Positions 24,222 to 33,770 of a DNA stretch of 64,000 bases are shown piece after piece (within the stretch, counting starts at the first letter, position 1; every line of letters starts with the position of its first letter). The position numbers and the translations under genes are program-made. The stretch is from positions 186,001 to 250,000 of the forward strand of contig MU404081.1 of NCBI GenBank assembly GCA_022695795.1, read 5' to 3'. The stretch comes from Biscogniauxia marginata (taxonomy: Eukaryota; Ascomycota; Sordariomycetes; Xylariales; Xylariaceae). The notes beneath the pieces are model-generated. The model had not been told where the DNA came from. It worked only from the letters and a program-made list of their open reading frames with translations, and ran no database searches.

Positions 24222-26479
24222 TTAAGGGTGGTAGAACGTCTCATGTCTACTATTCTCAGTAGCCATGGATGTCTCGGTATCCGTGCCTAGTTCCGAAGGT
24301 CCAAATCCAGCACTCGCATATCTGTCGTTGGACACCGGCCTTGCTGCTGTATTCGTTGGGCTAGGTATATTACCCTGAACTGGACTAGTTGGGTGAGAGT
24401 TTGGCCACGATCCATGACCTTGCTTGTTGACGGCGTCGGCGCTCTGAGGTGAGACGGGGATTGGTATCGGCGCCTCTCGTGGCACACCATCAAGCTCTAC
24501 CGGCGGACCTGGAACAATAGGTGGAATACTGCTTGGGCGCCGTGGGAATGAGGAAGGTTCATAGGGTGAGGCTGGCGTATAGTGCGACGGCGAGCTGTAT
24601 GGACTCCACTGGCCACCCATATCCGAGGCGTACGCATGTTGCATGGACCCTGGAGATGTACCCGGAGGCTGGTGATACCGATTTCGCCGATGGCGCTGGA
24701 TGAACCAGCAACTGCCGACTAGAACCATGATCACGGCTGCCGCACTACCGACTGCAATCCCAGCTATTGCACCGTTTGAAAGTGTTGAGCTTGACGCTGC
24801 CCCTGTTGCATTAGGAATCGCGCGCGTTGGTGATCGGGTGGCTGCGGTAAATTTCCGTCCTAGATATACGCTTAGATCTGGCTGGTCGAAGCCCCCATCA
24901 GGGGCCGTCTTAGTTGCTCCGCCCTGAGGACCACCTCCTATCGCATCGATTATCTCTTCCGGCACGATGTAACTAGTAATATTTGCCTCATACAGATACC
25001 ACTGCGCACCCTGTTGGTTTTGTTTACCAAGATCAAGGTTATGGCTGCCCCACTGTTCGGGAGCGTCGCACGTTGTGTTGTCAAGGGGAAAAGAACCCCC
25101 TATGATTATCATCTGTGCGTTGTCGATGACGTTGCAGCTCAGCGTATTGTGCGGGTACTGGTTTGTATCATCGTCCTCGGGGTAGAATTTGATATACGTA
25201 AATGAAGGAAGCGATAATATGTAGACGTCGTCGAAGCCGGCGGTAGATGGGGGCATGCCACGACCTCCGTAAAGGTAGCTTTTACTGTTAGCCCTAAACT
25301 TATAAACGAGTGAATGCTCGAGAAGCGTAAACTTTGACTTCCTTACATGTTGTAGCTCGACTGATCTGGAGCCCAGGTTGCACCGGCGCAGAAACGGCTG
25401 CGCATTTCCGGTATGTCCCCGGATGCTGTCTGATGGTACCAGCGTGAGCTGAGAATGTCGTAGACGAATCTGCTTCAAGTTAATACCTTGTTCCTCTGAT
25501 CTGACAACGGCATTTTCTGTTTGCCACGGCAGTCCAAGAATGGAACACAAGAAACGTGGGAAGAAATAAGTTATCAACGTACTAAATCGTGTTAGTATAA
25601 AAACAAGAATACCAAGAAAGTTATTATAGAGGTAGACCCGGACAATGGGCATGGATTGTTCGTTTACTGACCATCTGCTCCATCGGTTGTCCTACTATAC
25701 TACCATTCCCTTGGTCTTGTACACCACCGAAATAGACTAACATTCCGCCATCACTAGCAGGAATATAGACCATGGCGCCCTCTGCTCTCCCAATACTATC
25801 CGGACCAGTGTTATTACTCCATATCATATCGTCCATGGTATATTTGACCAAGCCGTTCGTAGCTGTTCGATCTCCCGTCCATCCGGGCTGGGAATCACTA
25901 CTGATCCACCCCCCGTAGTAATATGCTTCCCCTGTTGAGGATATAGATACACTGGCTCCATAGGAGACAGCGTAGATATCTTCAGGTGCGTCACCTACAA
26001 TCTCCCAGTAGTCCTCCAATACATCGTACGCGTAGAGAACAAAATCGTTCGGCGATTGCTGATAGTATTCGCCCCCAAACAAGTAAAACTTCTTGTTCAC
26101 ATCATCTGCCCATAAAGCACCGCCATTGACACTTGGAATCGACGCATTCTTCGACAAGTTAGCTGACAGCTGGGGCATTCCGGCATTGCCCGGGTGATCT
26201 AAGTCCTGGTATGACAGCCATGTATCTTGGATTTATGAGTTAGTCCTTATTTCCCTCTATCAAATTTGAGGAACGGAAGAGTGTAAGTTCTAGCATACTT
26301 GTATAATTCGTCGGGTTGCTCGTGAGGGGATTCCAGTTGATAAAGCCACCGTCAATATAAAGCCTGCGATCGATGACCGCCGTCTGATGACCAAACCTCC
26401 GACAAAAGTTCGTCACGGGATTTCTCTGCGCAGAGCACCTTTCTGTGAGACTAAGAACCACTAAAATGGCAGATAGCAT
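24222..26479 (-). CDS. Secreted/membrane-anchored kelch-repeat protein; one junction off by one base
   Basis: Exons seen: 26479-26299, 26225-25672 (or 25673), 25469-25347 and 25278-24222. The start at 26479 gives a signal peptide (MLSAILVVLSLTERCSA); an in-frame Met at 26530 is also possible. Kelch-type blades run through most of the protein (FGHQTAVIDRRLYIDGG; KKFYLFGGEYYQQ; GGMLVYFGGV; FVYDILSSRWYHQ; YLYGGRGMPPSTAGFDDVYI; MIIIGGSFP). A single membrane segment follows (GAIAGIAVGSAAAVIMVLVG), with a basic stop-transfer RHRRNR and a long Pro/Ser-rich cytoplasmic tail. Introns 1 and 3 are clean. The exon 2/3 junction is not: exon 2 up to the GTCAGT donor ends in phase 0, but homology-like continuation into FVYD needs phase 2. 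One extra base, a missed micro-exon or a sequence error would explain it. Function is unknown; this topology is common in filamentous ascomycetes. Confidence 0.75.
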
Positions 26480-27416
26480 GCGTAGACTGGCTGCGAAGGA
26501 AAAACACGTAGTGGTGGAGCTCCTCCGCATTTCTCTGAGCCAGAGTCGGATCACTGACATAAGGAGCAGTGCCATTATAAAACTTGACGGGCGTTGAGCA
26601 TAATGGCGACTCTTGATGAACAAGGTGACGCGATAAATTTGTTCAAGGCCTTAAACACGACGTGAGATGGAGTCCTGAATGATGAGCGAAACACGGAAGA
26701 GGCAACATAAACGAGCGAAGATTGGCAAGGCATCCACATGGTGACCTGCCGTCAAACGAGACCTCATACCCTTCCAGCGGGTTTCGGGGTCCTCCTCTGT
26801 GGCGTCAAGTGGTCAGAAATACTGGGCTGATGACTGGGGCTAGCCTAGGTCTTACCGTAGCTCTTGCTCGTATTGCATTAATTGGAGTTCGTAAGAATAA
26901 TAATCCCTGCTGATTGGAAGGCCGTGCGTTTCGTCTTAAAGCACAGCCGTATACTTCTAAGCTGTCAGACAACGCACTTACCAACACTTGTCTGTCTTGG
27001 CTCGTGAGCTGTCTGCGGTGGCTAACCAGACCAAACCAAGCCAAGAGAATAATCGGGCCAACCACGAAAGTGTCGACGGGGGTAATACCTGAAGCTCGTC
27101 TTCTAGCCAATGGTCTTTGAAAAGCCGATGGAAAGGCTGAAGGAATAGGACCAATAACCTTAGCTGCTTGCCTGCGACTCGAGCAATTAGAGTGATCCTT
27201 GTCTGACACTTGCTTCTGATGACATCTGGAACCCGGGAAAGGTTTTAACTGCCGAGGGATGGTAAGGCTGAACCTAGACTGAACGCGACTATAGAATGTA
27301 TGCTCGAATTTCTTTCTTAAGTCCCTCCAGCTTGGGAGGTAACTGCTCGACTCCAGAGTTTCAAGTGCTACCTGAAATAGACAAATAAATCGCGCTTGAC
27401 GTCCTAGTGAGTACTT
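26480..27416. other. Intergenic, no gene seen
   Basis: The stretch lies between the kelch gene start and the stop of the 620-aa gene, both on the minus strand. Short reading frames on both strands show no domain or splice support. It should contain the kelch gene promoter at its left end. Confidence 0.55.
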
Positions 27417-29279
27417 CTAGGTTAAGAAGACTTGCAAGGACAGTAATGCTTCGTGGATCGACCTTTTGCTGAAAATCTGAACGAGTTCCTTCCCATCATG
27501 CATATCTGCTTGAAGATCCGTATTATGCTGGGAACGTCCACATTGCATCGAGGATAGGCCTGCAGCTTCGATGATGGTCTTCGCATCAAGCTGGTAATCT
27601 TCAGGATACCGCCCAGTGGCAACTGCAAAATCTGGGAGCTTGGCTAAGTTCTTGACGCGGTTGCTAGTGCTAATCGCGAAGTGGATAGCCTTGGTAAAAG
27701 CCTCCTGTTTCGCCGTCCCTTTCCGCTCTCCGAGTCCGTCTTCTGTGCGCGACTCAATTATTTCGATTGAAGGCGGTCCATCACCAGGCGTCTCAACTAA
27801 TCTTTTTTCTTGGGTAGAGTACTCAACCTTGGGGTGGGTCGGTTGAGTGGGAGCCATATCCAGCTGCCATTCATGCCACATCGTACGGAAGGCTCCTAAC
27901 TGAGCGAGACACTCGAGATAGATTTGATAACTTTCACCGATCGAGTGGCATAACGTATCTCGAAGAGAAGGCTGTGTTGACTCTTCACCAAATACGCGGC
28001 CTGTCAGAAGACTAAAAACCGCCAAATATTGATTCGCGCTGTTGTTTTGGAATGAAGACTCTGTAGTCTCGATGTCATCAGGGGTCACAAAGTCTCGTAA
28101 CGTCCTAAGTATATGAAGTATCGCCGGATTCGGGAGTATGTGATTAGCTTCGAGTAGAAACTTTAGGTACATCTGGGCTGTTTCAAAGGCACGACATTGT
28201 AGGGAAGTTTCTAGGCCACACTCTAGGATATCAGCGGGAATCTGTTGTCCCCGCTCGCTAAGATTTAGGGTTAAATCGTTGAGAAACGAGAGTACGTGTA
28301 AAGGCGCAACTTGGTTGAGGCTATCTTTGCACACGGATACTAGAGTGCTGGCGGATTGAGAGACGAGTTGGCAGCCTTCTGGTGTTTGCAGGAGCCTGAC
28401 AATTAGTCTTTTGATCTCTGGAAATATCTGGCATCTTTGCAACGCATGTTCGAGTGGCTCTTCGTCTCTGGTCGTCCGAGAAAGTCGCCGGGCTAACCAC
28501 TGTCCGCGCACCATGTACCGGAGTAGCTTAGTAGTGTCATCACGTATCATATGCGGGATGCCATTTTGATCCAGTATGTAATTGGTCATCTCGTCAGGCT
28601 GAGTGCTGGAGTTCGGCTGTGGGATGTGGTCATGGTCCATACGTGTAGATGGAGGAGGTGTACCAAGAAGCGTAGTAGTGAAGATGTCATGATCGGAAAT
28701 GTGCCAGGCATCGAACTTTTCAGCCGCAGTCTTCTTAAAAGCTGCCTTATATTGTGCGGACTGGGCTTCGAAGTTTTCAACACGCTTCCTCATAGGTAGC
28801 TTTTGGCGCTCGAAGAAATTCCTGGCGGGCTCAGGCACGCCGTCAAGCTCTTCATTGTACGCACGAACATACTTGTTCCCTTCGGCCTCTAGGTCGAGTA
28901 GAAGGGGAGAAGCCTCGAAAGGAGGGACCTCCGTTCTCATTGGAACTTGCGTGCGTTTGGGCCAGAGTCGCTTGCGATGTTTGTAACGCACTTGGCAGTC
29001 CCACGGCGGTGTCCTTGCCGGGGGTCTCTGAATGAGCCCCGGGTTGCCTAATCGTTGCATGTCTTCAATGAACGAACACATAGATAATAGAGCATTCTTT
29101 TCGGCTACCTTGGCGTTATATTGAAATGAGAGAGTGGCATGTAAAATGGAACGGAGAACCGACTGCTGTAGTTGAAACAGTGTACTACAGCACTTGGAGA
29201 AATGAGTAAGAAGGGAAATGTAACCTCTCTGCCTCTCCCTCAGGAGATCTTCAACCCCGGGAATGTGCATCTTCCCCAA
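27417..29279 (-). CDS. Uncharacterised 620-aa protein, single exon
   Basis: One uninterrupted 620-codon frame with no introns. I do not recognise the family with certainty. The first 100 residues hold Cys- and Leu-rich helices and then a strongly basic stretch (RYKHRKRLWPKRTQ). The middle (about 130-215) is charged and helical (ERQKLPMRKRVENFEAQ). Residues about 270-470 form a run of predicted helices with Leu/Ala spacing resembling pentatricopeptide-type or other helical repeats (LHVLSFLNDLTLNLSERG; FETAQMYLKFLLEANHIL). This is the look of fungal mitochondrial RNA-related proteins, but there is no clear presequence at the first Met. Two in-frame Met lie close together at the start. Divergently paired with SYF2 over 370 bp. 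Function not assigned. Confidence 0.7.
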   Translation of the reverse strand: MGKMHIPGVEDLLRERQRGYISLLTHFSKCCSTLFQLQQSVLRSILHATLSFQYNAKVAEKNALLSMCSFIEDMQRLGNPGLIQRPPARTPPWDCQVRYKHRKRLWPKRTQVPMRTEVPPFEASPLLLDLEAEGNKYVRAYNEELDGVPEPARNFFERQKLPMRKRVENFEAQSAQYKAAFKKTAAEKFDAWHISDHDIFTTTLLGTPPPSTRMDHDHIPQPNSSTQPDEMTNYILDQNGIPHMIRDDTTKLLRYMVRGQWLARRLSRTTRDEEPLEHALQRCQIFPEIKRLIVRLLQTPEGCQLVSQSASTLVSVCKDSLNQVAPLHVLSFLNDLTLNLSERGQQIPADILECGLETSLQCRAFETAQMYLKFLLEANHILPNPAILHILRTLRDFVTPDDIETTESSFQNNSANQYLAVFSLLTGRVFGEESTQPSLRDTLCHSIGESYQIYLECLAQLGAFRTMWHEWQLDMAPTQPTHPKVEYSTQEKRLVETPGDGPPSIEIIESRTEDGLGERKGTAKQEAFTKAIHFAISTSNRVKNLAKLPDFAVATGRYPEDYQLDAKTIIEAAGLSSMQCGRSQHNTDLQADMHDGKELVQIFSKRSIHEALLSLQVFLT

Positions 29280-29649
29280 CTTCCTGGGGTGCCTTAGCGC
29301 CTCGGGAAGAACACTGATTAGTTGGGGAAATGGGGCAAGATCGCAGTAACAAATCCCCGCCTAGGTAACTTCTAGAAGTACTTTAGTCAGGTCCACTCAG
29401 CGAGTGCGGAGCGATTTCAGGAGCAGGAATAATAATAGACCGAGGCTGTACTTCTGCCAAGTGTCAGGTAAGGTTGTAGTGGACCTATCTGGTGCCAGCT
29501 GCCTCTACCTGATTATCGGTTGCACCTGCTAACTGCATCATCGCACCGACTTAGTTTTCCCATCAAACGTTAAACATTCTTCCTCAAACATCAACACAAC
29601 AAACCATCCCGATAAAGCGTTCTATTAATCACACGTACCACCGAAGAAT
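29280..29649. promoter_or_regulatory. Short divergent promoter region, 620-aa gene (-) / SYF2 (+)
   Basis: Only 370 bp separate the two outward start codons, so the promoters must overlap or abut. The right half has an A/C-rich, ATG-poor leader before the SYF2 start. No specific element is claimed. Confidence 0.55.
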
Positions 29650-30606
29650 ATGCCTCCATCTAAAAAAAGAAAGACAAGATCGGCTACAAAAGCGGAAGCC
29701 GAAGCGGAAAATACAGAAAATGTTCCGGCTCCAACAGAGACGACGACCCAATCACCTATAGATAACGACGTTGCCGCCGCCAACGAAGAAAGCACAGAGC
29801 AGGCGGAAAAGCCGACTCAGCAGGCAGATGAGGATACATCATCACGCACAGGGGAGGATGCGGCAGGTAAGGCCAAAGAACGGATGGCCCGGTTCCGCGC
29901 TCTCCAGGCCCGCGCCAAATCGTCCTCGGACCAGAATCTGCAAGAGGCGACCAAGGAGTCCCAACGGCTCGCGACCGACCCCACGGCTCTGACGGCGCTG
30001 CACCGCCGTCGCGACATCGCCGCGCACAAGCTGCTCAAGGCCGAGACGGAGGAAGGGGGCGAAGACTTCGAGCGCAAGCGCGCCTGGGACTGGACGGCGG
30101 AGGAGAGCGAGCGGTGGGACCGGCGCGTCAAGAAGAAGGCGGCGCACCGCGACAACAACGCCTTCCAGGACTACCGCGCCGAGAGCAACAAGGTGTACAA
30201 GCGGCAGCTGCGCGACCTGGCGCCGGACGTCGAGCGCTACGAGCGGGACAAGATGGCGGCCATCGAGAAGGCGGCCGCGTCCGGGGGGCTCGAGATCATC
30301 GAGACGGACACCGGGGAGCTCATCGCCGTCGACAAGGACGGCAGCTTCTACTCGACGGCCGACACGACGACCTTCACGGAGAACAAGCCCGAGAGGGCCG
30401 CCGTCGACCGCCTCGTGAGCGACCTGAAGAAGGCGGAGGAGACGCGGCTGCGCAAGCGGAGGGAGAGGATGGCCCAGAACGGCGACGATGCCGATGTCAC
30501 GTACATCAACGAGAAGAACAAGCAGTTCAACCAGAAACTGTCGAGGTTCTATAATAAGTACACGGCGGAGATCAGGGACAGCTTCGAGCGTGGCACTATG
30601 ATATAG
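29650..30606 (+). CDS. SYF2: Pre-mRNA-splicing factor SYF2, 318 aa
   Basis: SYF2 is a subunit of the NineTeen complex (Prp19/CDC5L-associated) that joins the spliceosome at activation and helps positioning of the catalytic RNA. It acts in the nucleus. A single exon encodes 318 residues. The N-terminal 75 residues are low-complexity, with KKRKTRSATK as a likely NLS and an acidic Glu/Thr/Gln-rich stretch. The family signature follows: ERMARFRALQARAK, then KRAWDWTAEESERWDRRVKKK, NNAFQDYRAESNKVYKRQLRDL, and the C-terminal FNQKLSRFYNKYTAEIRDSFERG. The GC content rises sharply within the gene from about 29880. Its 3' end converges on the COQ11-like gene 171 bp away. Confidence 0.93.
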   Translation: MPPSKKRKTRSATKAEAEAENTENVPAPTETTTQSPIDNDVAAANEESTEQAEKPTQQADEDTSSRTGEDAAGKAKERMARFRALQARAKSSSDQNLQEATKESQRLATDPTALTALHRRRDIAAHKLLKAETEEGGEDFERKRAWDWTAEESERWDRRVKKKAAHRDNNAFQDYRAESNKVYKRQLRDLAPDVERYERDKMAAIEKAAASGGLEIIETDTGELIAVDKDGSFYSTADTTTFTENKPERAAVDRLVSDLKKAEETRLRKRRERMAQNGDDADVTYINEKNKQFNQKLSRFYNKYTAEIRDSFERGTMI

Positions 30607-30777
30607 AATATGGGGGTATTTGTAGCGGGCGGGGATGGCAGAAGCAGCAGCAATAACAAGTTAGTTCTACCTTCAAAAGAAGGCGATGATAGATTACAAG
30701 AGGTAATTTTATCTGGCGTTGGCAACTATGGTACAATTTGTAGGATGTATTCGTACAAGGTTCCTGAGAGATTTCTT

Positions 30778-31719
30778 CTAAAGCATGTTTCTCCTCCACG
30801 ATTTGTTGGCCAGCTCCTCGATCTCGGGCACTTCGACCGGTCCCTTGACGGACTCGTCGCCCAGTGCCTCGACGACCGCCTCCGCCACGGCGTCTGCCTT
30901 GAGGGGCTTGACGCCGCCGGCGCCTAGGAAACCGCCGAACACGCCGCGCGTGAGTCCGTTGAATAGTGCCCCCGCCCCGCTGAGCGCCGCCATGGGCATC
31001 GTGATCGGCCTCGAGGAGTCGTACATGAGGGGGGGCCGGAAGAAGAGGCCTCGCATGCGGGGGAACTCGCTCGCGATGGTGCTCTCGGCCTCCCGCTTGG
31101 TGCCGATGTACCGGGCCGGCAGCACGGGCGCGCCCCCGGCGGCCGAGATGTACACGAAGGCCTCGGCGCCCTCGCGGGCGGCCTCCTTGGCCAGCATGAC
31201 GGCGCTGTCGCGGTTCATGTTCTCGTAGGTGAGCTGCTCCCTGGTCTCGGGCGGGCGTATGTCCCCGTCGCCGCTCACGTCGCGCTCGAGCGGGTTGCCC
31301 GGCCGGCGCTCCGCCGAGAAGGCCCTGCGCAGGCCCTGGATGGGCGACTCCCGGCCGCTGACGACGCCCTTGTAGTCCGCCTCGAGCAGGATGCCCATGC
31401 TGTGGACGACGTAGTCCGCGCCCTTGAGCAGCGACACGTAGGTGGCGGGGCGCAGGATGTCTGCTCGCTCCCACGTCACCCTGTGAGCCCACGGCGGGGG
31501 GGTTGCCGATGATGTGACCGAGTTCCATTTCGGCTCGCCGGAACGACTTTCAAGGGATCAGCACGACTGTATCTTGTTTCATAATAGTAATAGTAGTAGT
31601 AGTATGAGTTCTTTTTACCTTATTGAAGTAACATCCCATCCCCTGGCAATGGCGTACTTGCATATTCTCGATCCCAGGAACCCATTGCCACCGCATACCA
31701 CCAATCTCTTGGCCGACAT
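30778..31719 (-). CDS. COQ11: COQ11-like atypical SDR (NAD(P)-binding mitochondrial protein), 2 exons, 289 aa
   Basis: Exon 1 is 31719-31619 and exon 2 is 31546-30778, giving 870 nt. Splicing across a 72-nt intron (GTAAAA donor, GCTGAT branch) builds SISRSGEPKW, which the downstream frame alone lacks. The N-terminus has the dinucleotide-binding glycine motif CGGNGFLGS (G10, G13, G16) with no preceding long extension. Next come GADYVVHSMGILLEADYKGV, the YISAAGG strand and YIGTKREAE, which supplies the SDR-type YxxxK. Yeast Coq11 (YLR290C) belongs to this atypical SDR group and associates with the coenzyme Q synthome on the inner mitochondrial membrane. The exact reaction is not set by the sequence. 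Coq11 is the closest named relative I know, but NDUFA9-type SDRs are related. Confidence 0.82.
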
Positions 31720-32624
31720 GGTGAGAGCCTTGTGTGTCCTAGTTTTGAAAGCTTATACGTTCTGCGGTCACAAATGGGAATGGTACCTGATAATTGGTTT
31801 TTTTGTGATGGACGGAGGATTCTGAACCTGCCAGAGGAAGATCAATTCAGAGCTGGCAGTAAATATACATATATATTTGAGAAAGGAGGTGTCTGGTTTC
31901 ATATGTTGCTTTCTTAGACGTTATTATTAGTCCATAATGCTGTAGCATACATCGTTATGATTCTAAGTCAACTACATCATCAGGCCATGTGTATGTAAGG
32001 CTAACACTTCTGACTTCTGCTAAAATTCTTAGCATAAAGACTAGGGTACAGTGCGGTGGTCCAGGCCCTCGCTGGTTGGATACGAGTCTTCCAGGGCCCA
32101 TAAAACCCTACAGATTTTCTGTAAGGCTGATTGATAACTGAGCTCACCCTGCTTGCTATCTTAACTTTAGCCTCACCTTTTCCTCATCCAATTAATCCTC
32201 TTTTTCCTCTTCTCTTTTCCTTGAAGGTTGCTGGGGAGGACCCGACGGAATTGATAAAGTTCTATGAAAGAACGGTCACCGCTTAACATGTACCAAGCTT
32301 GTAGCAACGGCCTGAGCAACAAGTGAATGGGAAACGTGTGCCCCTCCACCCAACTTAATGTATTATTATTCCATTCCTCTCGCCGATTTTTCAAAGCGTC
32401 AACCTTCCTACCAACAACATCATCTAATTATTATATCACATCCACGATCGCCGACTATATCGTCCCAACAACCCCATTTTGCCACTTAAAAAAATATCTG
32501 ATACTTTATTTGGCTCATATTTAATCCAGTGTTCGTCACTCTTAAATCTTCACCCTACCTAACCTCCCACATACACACCTCCACCTCTCTACATCGGTCC
32601 GTGATACCCTCATCCATCATCATC
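31720..32624. promoter_or_regulatory. Divergent intergenic region, COQ11-like (-) / YAF9 (+)
   Basis: About 900 bp between outward start codons, with promoters for both. It is AT-rich overall, and the last 200 bp before YAF9 are C/T- and A/C-rich, as in fungal leaders. No coding sign is visible. Confidence 0.5.
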
Positions 32625-33455
32625 ATGGCGCCACCCGCCGGCAAGCGCGTTAAGGGCGTGCAGATCTACCGACCTTTCGTCTACGGTACCACTGCACGTC
32701 CCTTCAACGATACCGACAACCCGCGACCTGCTGGTGTTCCGCTTGACCACACCCACTCGTGGCAGGTCTTCGTCAAGGGCATCGAGGACACTGACATCTT
32801 CTACTGGCTGCGACGTGTGCAGTTCAAGCTGCACGAGTCCATTCCGAACCACCTGCGCACCATTGACGCCGAGACCATCATCAAGGAAAATGAGGGCAAG
32901 GCGAAGAAGCAGCGCGCCTTCGTCGTCAACGAGACCGGCTGGGGTGAGTTCGAGATCACCATCAAGCTGTACTACGACAGCAAGAGTGGCGAGAAGCCCC
33001 AGACTCTCTACCACCACCTGCGTCTGCACCCGTACGGCCGCACTGAGGCCGAGAAGGAGGCCATGCGCAGCGGTGGTGAGGTCGTCGCCTGGACCTACGA
33101 GGAGCAGCTCTTCAATGAGCCATTTGAGGATTTCTACAAAATCCTAACCTCCGGTGCGCGCGATAAGGGCACGCCAGCCACCGGTCCAGGAAGCAAGGGT
33201 GGCAAGGGCAAGGGGAAGAACGTCCCGCAGCAGTCCTCAGACGGCGATGGTAAGGGCAGCGAAGTTAAGGAACGCAGCGCCATGATCCCCCTCAACAACC
33301 GACCAGGTCAGCCCTTCAGCCGCGAGGCTGAGGCAGTCGAGCTCAAGCGGCTCAAGGAGGCCGAGGAGAAGGTCCACCAGATGGTGCGCGAGATGAACAA
33401 ATCGGTCAAAACCAAGGAGGCCGAACTGGCAGCGCTAAAGAGCTCGGCCGCCTAG
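32625..33455 (+). CDS. YAF9: YEATS-domain protein YAF9, 276 aa
   Basis: YAF9 is shared by SWR1 (H2A.Z deposition) and NuA4 (histone H4/H2A acetylation); its YEATS domain reads acylated histone tails. The first methionine of the YEATS fold is MAPPAGKRVKGVQIYRPFVYG at 32625. The upstream in-frame Met at 32529 adds only a low-complexity leader and is judged UTR. YEATS signatures: HTHSWQVFVKG, YWLRRVQFKLHESI, TGWGEFEITIKLYY, TLYHHLRLHPYG (about residues 40-145). A Lys/Gly-rich linker and a C-terminal coiled coil (RLKEAEEKVHQMVREMNKS) follow, as in Yaf9 proteins. Length to this TAG is normal for the family. Odd feature: the same frame stays open for 104 codons after the stop. No intron is seen. 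Confidence 0.93.
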   Translation: MAPPAGKRVKGVQIYRPFVYGTTARPFNDTDNPRPAGVPLDHTHSWQVFVKGIEDTDIFYWLRRVQFKLHESIPNHLRTIDAETIIKENEGKAKKQRAFVVNETGWGEFEITIKLYYDSKSGEKPQTLYHHLRLHPYGRTEAEKEAMRSGGEVVAWTYEEQLFNEPFEDFYKILTSGARDKGTPATGPGSKGGKGKGKNVPQQSSDGDGKGSEVKERSAMIPLNNRPGQPFSREAEAVELKRLKEAEEKVHQMVREMNKSVKTKEAELAALKSSAA

Positions 33456-33770
33456 GGTGCGGATCACGGTACTACTAATATTGCCGCCAATCTCGAGCGT
33501 CTCACATTCCAGGGCAACAACAATGGCAATCATGATGTCACGGATGCGGGAGCGAATAAGCAAAAGCGTACAAATGTGCCTGTGGCCACTGATACCAACA
33601 CGAGCACCATCGACAATAACGGCCGAAGGGGTGGCGAGAAGAAGAACAAGAATACCAAGAAAGAGGGAGATCGTTTTCTTGTCACCTTGCGCGTCTCGAA
33701 GGATGTTCTTGCGGAGATGATGGGCGCTGCCCCAGCTTCAGCTCCAGCACAACAACGTGGACAGCTGTGA
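33456..33770 (+). other. 104-codon in-frame extension after the YAF9 stop
   Basis: Directly after the YAF9 TAG at 33453-33455 the same frame continues 104 codons to TGA at 33768-33770. The peptide is hydrophilic, with an Asn/Thr-rich first half, a basic patch (GRRGGEKKNKNTKKEG) and an ordered-looking end (DRFLVTLRVSKDVLAEMMG). It could be a readthrough extension, the remnant of a longer coding region cut by a recent nonsense change, a mis-called base, or chance 3' UTR. The base after the stop is G (TAG GGT), which is not a known strong readthrough context. Confidence 0.5.
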
